A DNA stretch of 64,000 bases from Aulostomus chinensis (taxonomy: Eukaryota; Chordata; Actinopteri; Syngnathiformes; Aulostomidae), in NCBI GenBank assembly GCA_037954235.1, contig JBBMOA010000013.1:7641501-7705500 (forward strand). The letters run 5' to 3'. A program made the translations under genes and the position numbers. Shown here piece after piece: positions 21,893-34,211 of the stretch (position 1 is its first letter; every line of letters starts with the position of its first letter). Below the pieces are notes generated by a model. It was not told the DNA's origin. It saw only the letters and a list, made by a program, of their open reading frames with translations, and did not search any database.

Positions 21893-22624
21893 TCTCCTCA
21901 TTCTCCTGCGACTGAAGCAAGTGGCAGAGCTCCCACAGACCATGATTAATGTGATTAGAGCTATGCTCCGCTTTTTGTTTGTGCATTCTCGGGAAGCTGA
22001 AGGGAAGTTGTGACACTCGGGAGAGACTGTTTCAGCACAGCTTTCTCCCCTCCCCCATCCATTCATGCTGACTGTTTCCAGATTCTTCAAGGAAGGGGCT
22101 CATTAGTGGGGTATTAATATCACCCAAGGCTGCCCTAACGCAACCAACAGGAGAGTATGTAGATAAAGACTGCATCAGCATGAGCACTCTGAAATGCCTG
22201 CATTTTTATCTGCACTGAGCAGCTCATTCTACTTGCTAAGGGAGAGTGAAATGCTGATGACCATTAGTATAGCAATCTTACACTCATGGATGCTTTGAGG
22301 CCTGCAAAATCTTTCAGATTTCATGAGGCTCTCTGCTTGTAGTGTGAAAACAAGACAATGGAGATGTGTGGGGATGCTGACAGTCTTCATGTTTGATGAT
22401 GCATTCAACTCAATCCCAAGGAGTTAACAGTTTTAAGAGGAAGTTAATACAATCAATGTGATAATGGCGCCATTTCACAGTGCACTGCTGTCACAACATT
22501 TTGGGGAGTATTTGGTTCATAATAGTCTGGGGAGCCAAATATCTGGGGAGTGACGGAGTCAGCGCTCAGCCATCTTCCTGGTACAGTTAACTGTAACTAG
22601 CATAGGAATTGACTTTTGGTGAAG
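21893..22624. other. No gene seen
   Basis: Non-coding sequence between the right arm and the tandem duplication; no recognised element. Confidence 0.5.
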
Positions 22625-24962
22625 CACTTGAAATATAAGCATCTTATTTCACATTTCGATTCTCTCTTGCATGTTGTCTCAGCGACATTTTCTCATCCAT
22701 TTTCACTTCACAATGTGTGTGCTAAAATTGGTTCTTGACAGCAATCAGGTATCTATCTTCAAATACGTACTATATGGAATGGGATGGATATTTGGTGCAG
22801 TACAGTCTCAGTCTTAAAGTGCCAGATTACATGTGAATTACATTGTTGGGCCTTGATCAAACCAGTAATAGTATAAAATATGAGGCATTTCTGAGATCAA
22901 AGTTTGTGCGTGTGTGTGTGTGCTGTTCCATACACTCAGAGTTTCAAAATAATTAACAACTATTTAACTGTCATTTGGATTACCAAAGTTTACCACGTGC
23001 TAAAACCTTTAATTACCATTTCTAAACTTGCATACTAAGTTCATCTTAGTAGCCCTAGGTGAGTCAGATCAAAACTGTTTGTATGAGGATCAACAGAAAT
23101 TGATTTCATAATACTGGCTTGATTCGAGATGGTGAGCAGGTGAGAGCAGCAGGCGAAAGCTGTTAAGCTGATGAGGGTGTGGCTGAGCAGCAGAGCAGGA
23201 GAGGGGCAGAGCAGACTGTGACAAACGTGGGACATGTGTACATGTTCCAATGACTAAAATTCCAATTCACATGTTAGCAGCCCACATGTTGGAGTGGATT
23301 AACGCTATGGGTAACTATGGGTTTATTACCCACATTATAGGTAATAAACATACAGCAGACTTCGTAAGTGCTCCTGCTTCTTCAGGTTAGATGGGATGTG
23401 ATCCACTTGAGTTATTCTTATACACAAAAGCCAATAAAAGAAAGGATGTTTGTAGATGTTACAGGCACACAAAGAGATATGTGAGTTTACACACTTAACT
23501 GTGTAACAATACACAACGCATGAATTCCCCACGAGTCTTTGGCCAGATCCATCATGTTTCACAACCAACTTCATATCATCATTTTTCAGCTGAGGGGTGG
23601 CAATGTGGCCACCACTTGTCCTCTTTCCCTTTGGCATGGCTCCTCTACTCCTTTCATCCCCCCATTCTTCTTTACTTGCCTTTTCTTTGTAATTCTTCCT
23701 CTCCTCTTTTTTCACGAGTAGTGTAAAAATAGGGATTCATAAATCATTCATTTTCTCTCTCAGCAGCATGTGACAAAGAGAGAAAAAAGGAACACACTTG
23801 AAATATAAGCATCTTATTTCACATTTCGATTCTCTCTTGCATGTTGTCTCAGCGACATTTTCTCATCCATTTTCACTTCACAATGTGTGTGCTAAAATTG
23901 GTTCTTGACAGCAATCAGGTATCTATCTTCAAATACGTACTATATGGAATGGGATGGATATTTGGTGCAGTACAGTCTCAGTCTTAAAGTGCCAGATTAC
24001 ATGTGAATTACATTGTTGGGCCTTGATCAAACCAGTAATAGTATAAAATATGAGGCATTTCTGAGATCAAAGTTTGTGCGTGTGTGTGTGTGCTGTTCCA
24101 TACACTCAGAGTTTCAAAATAATTAACAACTATTTAACTGTCATTTGGATTACCAAAGTTTACCACGTGCTAAAACCTTTAATTACCATTTCTAAACTTG
24201 CATACTAAGTTCATCTTAGTAGCCCTAGGTGAGTCAGATCAAAACTGTTTGTATGAGGATCAACAGAAATTGATTTCATAATACTGGCTTGATTCGAGAT
24301 GGTGAGCAGGTGAGAGCAGCAGGCGAAAGCTGTTAAGCTGATGAGGGTGTGGCTGAGCAGCAGAGCAGGAGAGGGGCAGAGCAGACTGTGACAAACGTGG
24401 GACATGTGTACATGTTCCAATGACTAAAATTCCAATTCACATGTTAGCAGCCCACATGTTGGAGTGGATTAACGCTATGGGTAACTATGGGTTTATTACC
24501 CACATTATAGGTAATAAACATACAGCAGACTTCGTAAGTGCTCCTGCTTCTTCAGGTTAGATGGGATGTGATCCACTTGAGTTATTCTTATACACAAAAG
24601 CCAATAAAAGAAAGGATGTTTGTAGATGTTACAGGCACACAAAGAGATATGTGAGTTTACACACTTAACTGTGTAACAATACACAACGCATGAATTCCCC
24701 ACGAGTCTTTGGCCAGATCCATCATGTTTCACAACCAACTTCATATCATCATTTTTCAGCTGAGGGGTGGCAATGTGGCCACCACTTGTCCTCTTTCCCT
24801 TTGGCATGGCTCCTCTACTCCTTTCATCCCCCCATTCTTCTTTACTTGCCTTTTCTTTGTAATTCTTCCTCTCCTCTTTTTTCACGAGTAGTGTAAAAAT
24901 AGGGATTCATAAATCATTCATTTTCTCTCTCAGCAGCATGTGACAAAGAGAGAAAAAAGGAA
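22625..24962. repeat. Tandem duplication, two 1,170-bp units
   Basis: Unit 1 is 22625-23794 and unit 2 is 23795-24962 (last two bases differ). Every position I compared matches at an offset of exactly 1,170 bp, including homopolymers and a GTGTGTGTGTG run. The unit is non-coding and I recognise no TE in it. The flanks diverge immediately at both ends, with no obvious long homology at the breakpoints. Confidence 0.95.
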
Positions 24963-24964
24963 TA

Positions 24965-25790
24965 CAATGATGGAAGAGAGTGAGAGAGGTGCTTTGGAGA
25001 AGTCGGATAAGATGAAGAGGATGCCAGACAGGCAGAGGACGGTGGTGAAGCTGTCTATAGTGTGGAGATGTGGTCCAGTACAGATGAGGCGTACTGGTCC
25101 AAGTCTGTGTGGGTGAACATATTCCAGTCTGTGTTTCTGAACCGGTCCTGAAGTACAGCATCTGTTCCCTCTGGCCATACTTTTATTGTCCTCTCAGTGG
25201 GTTTCACACGTTGGATGAACGGTTAGTACCGAGGTGTGAGGAACAGGGAGAGATGGTCTGATTATCCAATGTGGGGGAGGGGTTTTGCTTTCTAGGCTCC
25301 AGCCAGGTTGGACTAAACACGGTCCAAAGTCTTGTCCGCTCTGGAGTAACAGGAGACATGTTGGTGGAATCAGGGGAGGACTGTCTTTCAAGTTGGAGTG
25401 GTTGAAGTCACCAGCAAAAATAAAGGCAGCCTCCGGGTGTTTGGTCTGGTGTTTGCTAATGGCTGTTTGTTAAAGTTCTGTACTGCAGTGAGTATGATGG
25501 AAGTGAATTCTCTGGGGAGAAAGTAAGGTCTGCATTTGACCATTAAGAACTCCACATTAGGTGAGCATTGTTTCTCGGTAGTCGTAGAGTCTGTGCATCA
25601 AGCTTTGTTGATATAAATGCACAAGCCTCCACCTCTGGTCTTGCCAGAGTCGTCTGCTATCTTGTCAGCTCGGTGTGTGTCACATCCTGCTAATTCAATA
25701 GCATTATCCGGGCAGCTGTTGTTTAGCCATGTTTCAGTGAAAAACACGACATTTGAGTCCATAATCTGTTAGAAACAATTAGATAAGTTT
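24965..25790 (-). mobile_element. LINE fragment, endonuclease region
   Basis: Minus strand. The sequence at 25790-25380 reads TETWLNNSCPDNAIELAG, TRGGGLCIYINKA and CSPNVEFLMVKCRPYFLPRE, the endonuclease domain of the same LINE type as 50690-54180. Frameshifted downstream coding (SDHLSLFLTPRY, RFRNTDWNMFTHTDLDQYAS) continues to about 25040. No RT follows. It is truncated exactly where the tandem duplication begins. Confidence 0.75.
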
Positions 25791-25869
25791 TGTAATAAAA
25801 TCCTTCCTTTATTTCCCAACCTTGAACATCTCGCGAAGTTTCCTTTGTTACCCCTGTCCCCATGGCTGC

Positions 25870-26216
25870 ACCACCGTGTGCACCGGGTGCAGTGGTCAGC
25901 ACTGTGGCCTCACAGCAAGAAGGTTCCGGGTTCAAGCCCCGGCTCCAGCACAGGTTCTTTCTGTGTGGAGTCTGCATGTTCTCCCTGTTCCTGCGTGGGT
26001 TCTCTCTGGTACTCCAGCTTCCTCCCACAGTCCAAAGACATCAAGAGGGGACGAGGCTGATTGATACTCTAAATTGACTGTAGGTGTGACTGTGAGTGTG
26101 AATGGTTGTCTGTCTCTATGTGTTGGTCCTGCGATGGACTGGCGACCTGTCCAGGGTGAACCCTGCCTGTAGATGCTGGGATAGGTTCCAGCCCCCCCCC
26201 CCCCCCTCCCCCGTTA
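25870..26216 (+). mobile_element. DANA/mermaid-like SINE
   Basis: Plus strand. The tRNA-derived head GTGCAGTGGTCAGCACTG is followed by CCTCACAGCAAGAAGGTTCC and a B-box-like GGTTCAAGCCC. The body contains CCCACAGTCCAAAGACATCA and the tail CGACCTGTCCAGGGTGAACC, ending in a C run near 26191-26207. Confidence 0.85.
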
Positions 26217-26842
26217 GCTACATTAAAGTTAACGTGTGAACAATGCAAGGCTCAGTGTCTCTCCAGAATCTGCTACTTAGCAGTTTTCTACCTACTCCTG
26301 ACTGGATTATTCATCCAGAATTGCTCTGCGTTGCTGTCCATGTGTGTAAATGGAAAGAATGAAGCTGAAAGTGTTGGCCTAAATTTATTCAAACACAGTT
26401 ATGGGACGAAAAAGACATAATTGTCGAGTTTAATGTGATTGATAATTCGAGACTGTGGAGATTATAAAGTCCCGGTGGACAGAAAATTTCTGAAGTCACT
26501 TGATAACAGGATCATGTTACACGCACTCACTGTCATCATTTGACCTCATCTGCTCATCTCGTGAGTCCTCATAAATTGTTATGTAATGTCAGTTGCTGTT
26601 GCCATGGCCTGGCCAGTTTCCCCAATAAGCAAGGGTAATTAAGACTGCTGTGCAAATACAATGAGCATTAGGCTCAGCTGTGTGATTAAAGTAAAAACCA
26701 CAGACCAGAACACTTTTTACTAGCTGGTTTAGAGGGGATGCAGCTTACATAGATTACTAGTAAACATTTCAACAAGTATGATTAAAAAAATGCAATGAAT
26801 CCAGAAGGAGTGCATTAAAGCATGAAGATGCTGGGTTTGTTT
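26217..26842. other. No gene seen
   Basis: AT-rich intronic sequence without a recognised element. Confidence 0.4.
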
Positions 26843-27310
26843 TGTGATGACCTGACCTGTCTGCTAATTGGCTGTGTGACTTCCTGGGTGGAAGTTGTGG
26901 GCAGGTCATCAGGCAATTGGCCTCACCTGTGGGTGTATGAGGAGCGGGGTATTAAAGGGCTGTCTAACCTGGCGATCTCTCTCGGCCGCTTCCAGACATG
27001 TGCTTGAGTCCAGGTTTCCACTTGCTGGGTGGACTCAACTATCCTTCTGCACTCACCATTGCATACAGCACACTTCACTCATCCATACATCGCACTCATG
27101 ACTGACATTAGCGCTACTCTTCAAGCACATATCTTTTGGTTTATTTTGATCTAAGTTTACCATTAGAGGTGGTTTAGTTTCTACGTTATACTTAAATGAT
27201 TTAACCTTTATTTACGTTTCAGTTAAAATGATTTACTAATAAACTAATTTTGATTTAGTAATTCATGTGTGGACTCCCCCTTTTGCCATGAACTGACCTG
27301 GTTTGTGACA
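26843..27310 (+). repeat. Probable solo LTR, 468 bp, TSD GTTT
   Basis: Starts TGTGATGACC and ends GTTTGTGACA (TG...CA). It is flanked by the 4-bp direct repeat GTTT (26839-26842 and 27311-27314). There is a promoter-like GTATTAAAGGG at about 26949 and an AATAAA at about 27238. The short duplication could occur by chance, so this is less certain than the LTR at 12672. Confidence 0.55.
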
Positions 27311-27314
27311 GTTT

Positions 27315-29509
27315 AAATATGATATATTGGCTTTTGGGGGAAAAAAATGTGAATATCATGCTGAACGTGGAAAGGAACCAGGGCTCAGGTCCGGCAGATG
27401 CAAGCCCGTAGGTGCGTTTATTTAATAATCAGGGAGGGGAAATGCGGGAGGTGTAAATGGTGCACCAGGAAATTCTGAATGAGGTGTGTGAGATGATGCG
27501 TTTACTCTGTAAATAGAACGGGAGTGGGTGCATGTATGTAAAATGTAAATGCAGAGAGGGTGTTATTTAGTGTGCGTGTAGGCTGAAGAAAGTCCAGGGC
27601 AGGAGTCATGACAGCAAAACCCATAGTGAGAATCCCAGGGAGAATGCGGGTAGAACTCTGGAAAACCACAGGAAACGCGAGGGGACTGGGCTCGCACTAG
27701 ATGGCACAATCTGGCACCGATTGCACGTCAGGGCCTCCTCTTATAGAAGGCAGATTGGTCTCAGGTGCTGTGGTTGGTGATGAGCTCCTGGTGCAGTGCT
27801 GTGCTCTCAGAGCGTGAACTGATCCAGAGGGATGCGCAGCATGAAAACTTCCTAGAGCCTCAGGCAGAGACACATTTTGTGACTGGCTTACAACATCATA
27901 AGGAGTTGTTTAAATAATAACAATCCTGGTAGATATCAGTGATTGGTTGACATCAGTTGTAAAATACTGACATTGTTGTACATACCTAACTCCTTTGTTA
28001 TAAAAGTTAAAAGTGAATTTAAAATACAGGTTTTCGTAGATAGCATACTCAAGCTGTAGTTAATGGGCTACAAATGTTGCAATGGCCCTTAAATCTCAGT
28101 GTATCCTAATCTCAGTTCTAAAGTTTTTTTGGAAGAGAAGCAGCATGTGTTGTCTAATTTGGGTTACTCTCCTGTGTCTCCTTGGTGAGATTAAATATGC
28201 TGCCAGGGAAACAATGCCTTTGTCCCTTCAACGACACCACTGAGCAAGGACTGTCTCTGCAAGATTACATTCAAAGAGTTACCCACACAGATACGCACAC
28301 ATGACCTTGTGACAGAATAAACACAACACTGACATAACAGGTTTCATCCTGTATACTGAAACCAGACTCAGAGCCATAAACAGTCATCGTGGCGTTTGGA
28401 ACTGCAGTCTTATTAAATTTTAGATAAGGATTTCACTCACAGAGATGGAGGAAGGGAGGGAGTTGAAGTGATTTCCCTCATGTCAGACATTCATGGATGC
28501 AGCTATGTCCTCGTGCTGCAGAGCAAGTGAGGTCAACCTGCATGTGAATAAATGATGGCTTCTGAGTGGCAATCCAGTCACTGCAGGGATTCGAGGTGTA
28601 AGAGTGAAAAGTTCAACAGATAGAAAACAGCAAAATGAAGCCTATTTAGTCACGCTGGCTGAGAAAGGCCTTCATATTTGATGAGCACCTTACACTTCTC
28701 CCTGACTTCACATGTGGGCTGTGAACAAAACTGACGGTGTTCTCGTTGTAGAAACCACACATAATGGGTCATCACTGCTGACAAGAGAATCAATAAGACA
28801 TGCTGGCTACATCCGTCTAACTGCCACATCAAATGCTGCCAGCTCACTCTGATAAAGTTTCTCTTTTGGTTTGAATATTATGTTGTATCTGTGATGATGA
28901 TGCATTATTACAATGAAATTTAGCCTGAATACATGACCTGCCTCAGACACATTTTTGTAAATTGTTAACATGACTAAATGCCCACAAAATTTGGCTGACA
29001 TAGCCATAGCCATAATAGAGTGCCAGAGAGATGGTGCAATTTTGTAGGCCAACCTGGAAGTTAGTATTGCCATACTGCATGTTCACTCTACCAAAAGCCA
29101 ATGGGATTTTTTTTTATATTGGAGTATCAATCACTGCCACAAATCAGCTCTGAGGAAATAAAAGTTAATGAGGCATGGAATGTAAACAAGACTGTTCAGT
29201 CTGTGGGATTCTCAAACAGAGAAAAAAGTGTCAATTATTCACTGGGATGTGCATTTTTATAGACTTACAGTCATATTCTAACTTTATAACTCTACTCTAT
29301 AACTATAACTTTTTAAAAAATAAATGGTCACCTATCAGCTTCATCATCTCATTCCTTTTCAAAAAGGTTTTTGACTTTTAAACATTTGTTTTTTGTGCAA
29401 TAGTTGCAGTGATATTGCTTATATGTGAAGGGATGAAAAGTGCATAACATTTGCATTTACTAAGACAATAAAAAAAAACATGAACCATGAAATATTTTAA
29501 ACTGTCAAC
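27315..29509. other. Unassigned intronic sequence
   Basis: At 27360-27870 the sequence has the look of a further LTR or non-coding repeat (GC-rich, CTTATAGAAGG at about 27740), but no ends could be fixed. From 27870 to 29509 no gene or element is recognised. Confidence 0.3.
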
Positions 29510-29928
29510 TACATCAGTTTGAGGATTTGTTTGGTTTCATCCTGTTCACTGCCAAAGTTTTTAGGCATAAAACACACACAGGTCTTTCCTCATTTCTGAC
29601 TGGATTCCCAGTAAACCCAAGGGCTATGCAGGCTTTGTTGTGTTCCTGTTGTGTTACCATCACTTGCTCTGAAGCCTCCTCCGTTTTTCTTTCAGAAACT
29701 TCTCCATCTCCTTCTCCTCCTCCATCAGCTATGTCAACCACTGTGCCTGTGAACATCTTCAGCTGGATTGATAGGCAGCCTGTTGATTAGTTTGAACACT
29801 GCTACCGCCTAGTGACTGGAGGCGTGTTTGTCGCTTAAGCAGGAACACAGACACAAACACTGAAAGTCCCCCTGCCTCTCATGTCCCCTCGACACATCAG
29901 GGGCGCCCCACTATTTGAGAAGCACTGA
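29510..29928 (-). mobile_element. hAT (ZBED5-like) element end with BED-finger relic
   Basis: Minus strand. The element starts at 29928 with CAGTGCTTCTCAAATAGTGG, the classic terminal repeat of a hAT/Charlie-type group. At about 29660-29530 it encodes ACIALGFTGNPVRNEERPVC followed by VLCLKTLA and MKPNK. This is the start of a ZBED5-type transposase with its CxxC zinc ligands. The rest of the transposase and the other end are missing. Confidence 0.65.
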
Positions 29929-30172
29929 GTTAAACCAACATCCATGCAGTGTTGTAGTTTAATTTGTTTAATGGAGTATTAAAATCAGATCTGCATTTTC
30001 TTGGAGAGTAAGCTCTCCACTTCTGGACACAATACATCATTAAAAGAATTCAAATGTTAGCCACTGTCAAAAACAGTTTTCCCCAGACACAAAAAATCCA
30101 AAATGAGGATCTATAAATAAATGATATGAAGATTTTTTTAAATCTAATTTTGTGCCACAAACACTATGAATT

Positions 30173-30556
30173 CATCCATCCATCCATCCATCTATTTACT
30201 ACCGCTTATCCTGTTAAGTTTCACGGGGGGATGGGGCCCATCCCAGCAGCCTTTGGGTGAGAGGCAAGGTACACCCTGGATCAGTTGCCAGTCCATAGCA
30301 GGGCCAACACTTGACAGTAGACAGACAATGATTCACACTCACACCTACAGTCAATTTAAAGTACTGAATTAGCCTAGTCCCCTCTTGCATGACTTTAGAC
30401 TGAGGGAAGGAGCCAGAGTACCCAGAGGGGACCCATGCAGGCACAGGGAAAACATGCAAACTCCACACAGAAAGATCCCATGCTTGAGCATGAACCTGGA
30501 ACCTTCTTGCTATGAGCAGATAGTGGTAACCACTGCACCACTGTGCCACCCCACAC
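30173..30556 (-). mobile_element. DANA/mermaid-like SINE
   Basis: Minus strand. The tRNA-like head is at the right (ACCACTGCACCACTGTGCCACC at 30529-30550), the body motif lies near 30400-30480 and the left end is a (CCAT)n tail (30175-30192). Close to the glypican exon at 30963. Confidence 0.8.
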
Positions 30557-30962
30557 TTTAAATCATTTGGTCAAAATTAAAATGACCCATATGGCCCAAA
30601 CCTGAAAAACTTCCTCACCTTCTCAGCAGTCTTGTAGTGAAAAGCTTTCATTGGAATGAATGGAGCACCGTCAAACACACAGTTTCCACAAACACCTTAC
30701 ACCAAAACATCAAATGGACCATATTATTTATCAGTCACAGGGGCTTCATTTGCCATAAGAATGAGAGTTAGTGAATAATTAGCAAAAATGAGTCCAGGCA
30801 TGAGCATACTGTTATGACCTCACAACCCTCATTCTTTATACATCATATGGCATCATTGCTGATGGATTTCCACAGTTTTCATAGTGATATAAGCTGATGT
30901 AGTGTTTTCTTTTGACCTTCATGTGATGCTCAGATGTAAGTGCGTTTGTGTTGTCGACTCAC

Positions 30963-31648
30963 CAGGGTGCTGAGGCGGCTGCGCGCATTCACAGCATGCT
31001 TGAGAGCCAGCTTGATCATTGACGGCAGTCTGAGAACAACAGCCTCTATGTCCTTCTCCCCCTTCATGGCCCCAGCCAACTTTCCCAAACCGTCTACATA
31101 GGTCTTCCAGTGTGGCTGCACCTCAATCGCTCCCCCGAGGCAGCTATGCATCACAGCTTGACAGAACCCTCTGCAGGCTGGTGGCTCCAGTATGCCCTGG
31201 CAGTGAGGACAGTACCACAGTCTCAGCATGGCCCGGCCACAGTCCCTGCTTGGCCGCAGGTGGTCAGTGGTATTTACCACCTCAATGCCCAGGTTAAGTG
31301 CCTGGAGGAAGATTCGTGTGGCCAGAAGGGAGCGAGACAGACGAGTCATCATTAGTCTGGGATAGGGACCGAATGCTCCTGAATCCTTCCAGGCTTCTCG
31401 TACACATTCCTCAGACAGTGAGGATCTGCTGCTGCCCAGCAAGTGATGGTATGTCATGGGAAAAAGGTGACCGTAGAGAACTGCCACCATTTGGTCTACT
31501 GTGGAGTCTGAGCCCAGGATGTAGAGGGACATGTCCAAGAAGAGCTGCCCCACTGAACTCTGGGCCCTGCCTCCAAGACTTGGGAACTCTGACTTCAGCA
31601 TGGCAAGGGTTGAGTTGTGACCATGACGCAACACCAAGTCAAAAGCCT
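30963..31648 (-). CDS. gpc3: Glypican (GPC3-like) large coding exon
   Basis: A 686-bp exon on the minus strand. The acceptor TTTTCTTGCAG (31649-31659) precedes AG-GCT-TTT, so the exon starts with the last two bases of a Glu codon, as in GPC3. 228 complete codons follow to the donor CTG|GTGAGT. It encodes AFDLVLRHGHNSTLAMLKSE, SLYILGSD, PRLMMTRLSRSLLATRIFLQ, ALNLGIEVVNTTDHLR, then the Cys-rich core RLWYCPHCQGI, ACRGFCQAVMHSCLGG and PHWKTYVDGL. This is the central globular helical domain of glypicans. SLYILGSD and GIEVxNTTDHL are closest to GPC3; PHCQG and HW are also seen in GPC5. The frame is fully open and both splice sites are good. The preceding exon (signal peptide and first Cys motifs) must lie further right; I did not find it. 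Confidence 0.9.
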
Positions 31649-33214
31649 CTGCAAGAAAACAAGAACAGCTGTTGATGGGTGATGCCTCAATAACAACATC
31701 AAGCTGTCAGAAAATAGACCTGCAGCATTTAATCCCCAGAACATGAAAATATAAGCAATTTCATCCTAACATAAATCCTAATTCAATCCTACACATAGCC
31801 TTTCTTGCCCTTTGAGCCCAGGTTTTCTGTAGCTGTTGTTTTCACCGATGGGATTGTTCCCATATGCATCGGATGAACAAACATGCATAGACAATATCAC
31901 AGTAATAGAAGATGAAAAATATAAAAGATCAGAACTGTTGCAGTCTACAAAAAAACAAAATTTGGGAGTTTCAGTGCAACATGAGTGGAGTAAAGCAGCT
32001 AAAGGAGTCTTTAAAGGGAGTAACAATCAGAGCATATTGGTAGAACATAGCCACAAGATGATTGTCCAGAGCAAAGCATGCAGAGCATGCAGGAGAGAAG
32101 GCTGCATGTTTGATTGGAGGAGTAAAAATACTCAGTTGTTTCAAGTTAAGTCTTATCAACAAGATGTCAAATGAACTGAGAGTTTGATCATCTTCCTGTC
32201 AGCAAAATGAGTGAGGAGGCACCAACAGTGGGGATTTAAAGCTCCATTATTAAATTTAGCAGTGGAGCTGAGTCAGTGAAATCAAGCTAAGCACAGGAGA
32301 AGAGGTGGTGATTCTGAATTTTGAAGTTTAAATTAGCAGGAGCATTTATTTTGTCAGTGTCACAGATAGCAGCATTGGCTAGCTGTTGGAAATCTATGTC
32401 TCCTCTGTGACTGAAGGCTTTTTTTATAGACTGATAAGAAGTACTAGACAAAGGGATGTGTCTCTGCCTTAATCTTGTTCCCCAGTCCACCCATCACAAT
32501 AGGTAATGTTTACTCTACGGGTATTACAATTTGGATAGCAGATCCCTTAAGTTAAGTCCAATATAGTGTAGGTACTCACATTGTCAGTGTTGCATTAAAA
32601 TGCTTTATTACATGTTTTAAAAAGTTCCAGACCTACTTTATTTTTAAAGTGTTGTGAGATAACTTTTGTTGTGATTTTACCCTACATAAATAAAACTGAC
32701 TTTCTCTGTTTCTAGGTCAATACTCATCCCTTGCCCACAGGACAATCCTCCATAGATGCAAGATTTTTATACTAAAGCATCATTATCACTTTTATTTGAT
32801 ATAATGTTTAATTTTGGAACCGTATCAGCTATCTTCATCAGTTACTCTCTGAGTCTGATGCATCTGTGTACACTTTAACAAAATATAAATGTTTTCCACT
32901 GATGTATTTGTTTATTTCATTCACACTCACACCTCTCCCCTTTTCATTCTTCAACAGCCTACGATCTACAGTCACTTCTTCAGGTCTTCCAGGTGGAACA
33001 ACAGAGAAAAGAACCATTTCACTCACAGTTTTGCCAACTATCCCTCTTTCCTTTATCCATTTTTCAATTGTCTGCCCAAAACTCTGTACCTGTCCTTAAT
33101 CCTCCTCATGTCTCAAAATGACAAACTAACCTTCCATTAATCATTTTTCCATAGTTTTACCCACATGAGATGTTAAGGTTGTCAGCCTATAAATCTCTGC
33201 CAAATTCAGATCTT
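31649..33214. other. Upstream glypican intron, no gene seen
   Basis: Intronic relative to the glypican gene. Short open frames at 31778-32174 on both strands have no recognisable domain. No repeat family named. Confidence 0.45.
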
Positions 33215-33395
33215 TACCTTGCTTCACTCTCGATGGCATCACCTTGACCCCGAGCACAACTGCAAGGAACCTTGGAGTCATTTTTGACTAGGACCTTTCC
33301 TTCAGCGCCCACATAAAGCATGTGACAAGGACCGCCTTCTTCCATCTGCCCAGTCTCATGTCAAAACGTGAAAAGGCTACGTTTGTCCACAGTGC
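33215..33395 (+). mobile_element. L2-type LINE RT fragment
   Basis: Plus strand. With one stop the translation reads GITLTPSTTARNLGVIFD then DLSFSAHIKHVTRTAFFHL, the RT C-terminal motif of L2-type LINEs. Truncated at both sides; it abuts the left end of the large DNA transposon. Confidence 0.75.
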
Positions 33396-34211
33396 AAAAC
33401 GTATCAGTTGGCTATGATGCCCACCATGATGCCAGGCGCTTTTCCTGCTGCGTTCTAAAGGTGAGTGTTTGTGGAATCAAACTTTGAGCTTGACTGTGAG
33501 CGGTGGGTCTAATTCTAAACGACATGACAAGGTGAACAGTCTTGCCAATGCCGTTGCGGCGTCATGTTGGCAGCGTTTGTGGCCCACCTTCTTAGCAAGC
33601 ATACCTATATTGCTAGCTAGCCCGAAACACTGGCGCTCATTTCTGCTGTAACGAGCAGGTGGAATCGCGGCTCGCGCCGCCTCCTGTGAGCGTATTTCCC
33701 AATATTCCACATTTGAGCGGGCTCCGCCAGGTCGCGTGTCAGTTACGGATTCGTCTTTTCCTACGCGTTTTTTTTCTTTTTTCTTTCCGCCTTTACTCGC
33801 GGGCCACATAGAATTGCACTACGGGCCAAAGTTGGATTACTATGACGTAGGCTCGCTCTCTTTCTCTCTCTCTCTCTTAATTAATGCTTTTGTTATTGTT
33901 ATTATTATTATTTTAATTATTTGTTTTCCTCTATTTACAGAGTTGTGCTACAAGAGGACTCCAGGGGATTTAACTGCAGTAAACTGGGACAAGTAATAGA
34001 AGCACCAACTCTCTTTTCATACCATACGTTATGTCATTCAAACCAAGAGTTACCTCTGTCTAATTAGTATTTGCTTTACATTTAGTAGCATAATTAGGGC
34101 CTATTATGTTTGCTCGTTTATTTTACATTTCTTGAATAAAAATTTTAAGGTTTTCATGTTAGGTTTTAGAAGGCATTTTTAGAAACGGCCTCAGATCTAA
34201 ATGGGTAACGA

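Larger units (their letters stand above)
11922..30962 (-). other. Large glypican intron (about 19 kb), packed with transposable elements
   Basis: Interval between two phase-compatible glypican exons on the minus strand (donor GTGAGT at 30957-30962, acceptor CTCTGCAG at 11922-11929). It contains a solo LTR, LINE and SINE fragments, a DNA polymerase B relic with a large inverted repeat, a 1.17-kb tandem duplication and part of a hAT element, each listed separately. Long first introns are usual in this gene group. Confidence 0.75.

Noticed and set aside
27350..27870. A further solo LTR
   Set aside because: GC-rich and LTR-like in look, but I could not find TG...CA ends with a matching target duplication.
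31110..31675. Plus-strand open frames over the glypican exon
   Set aside because: They are shadows of the minus-strand coding exon, which has motif support and matching splice sites.
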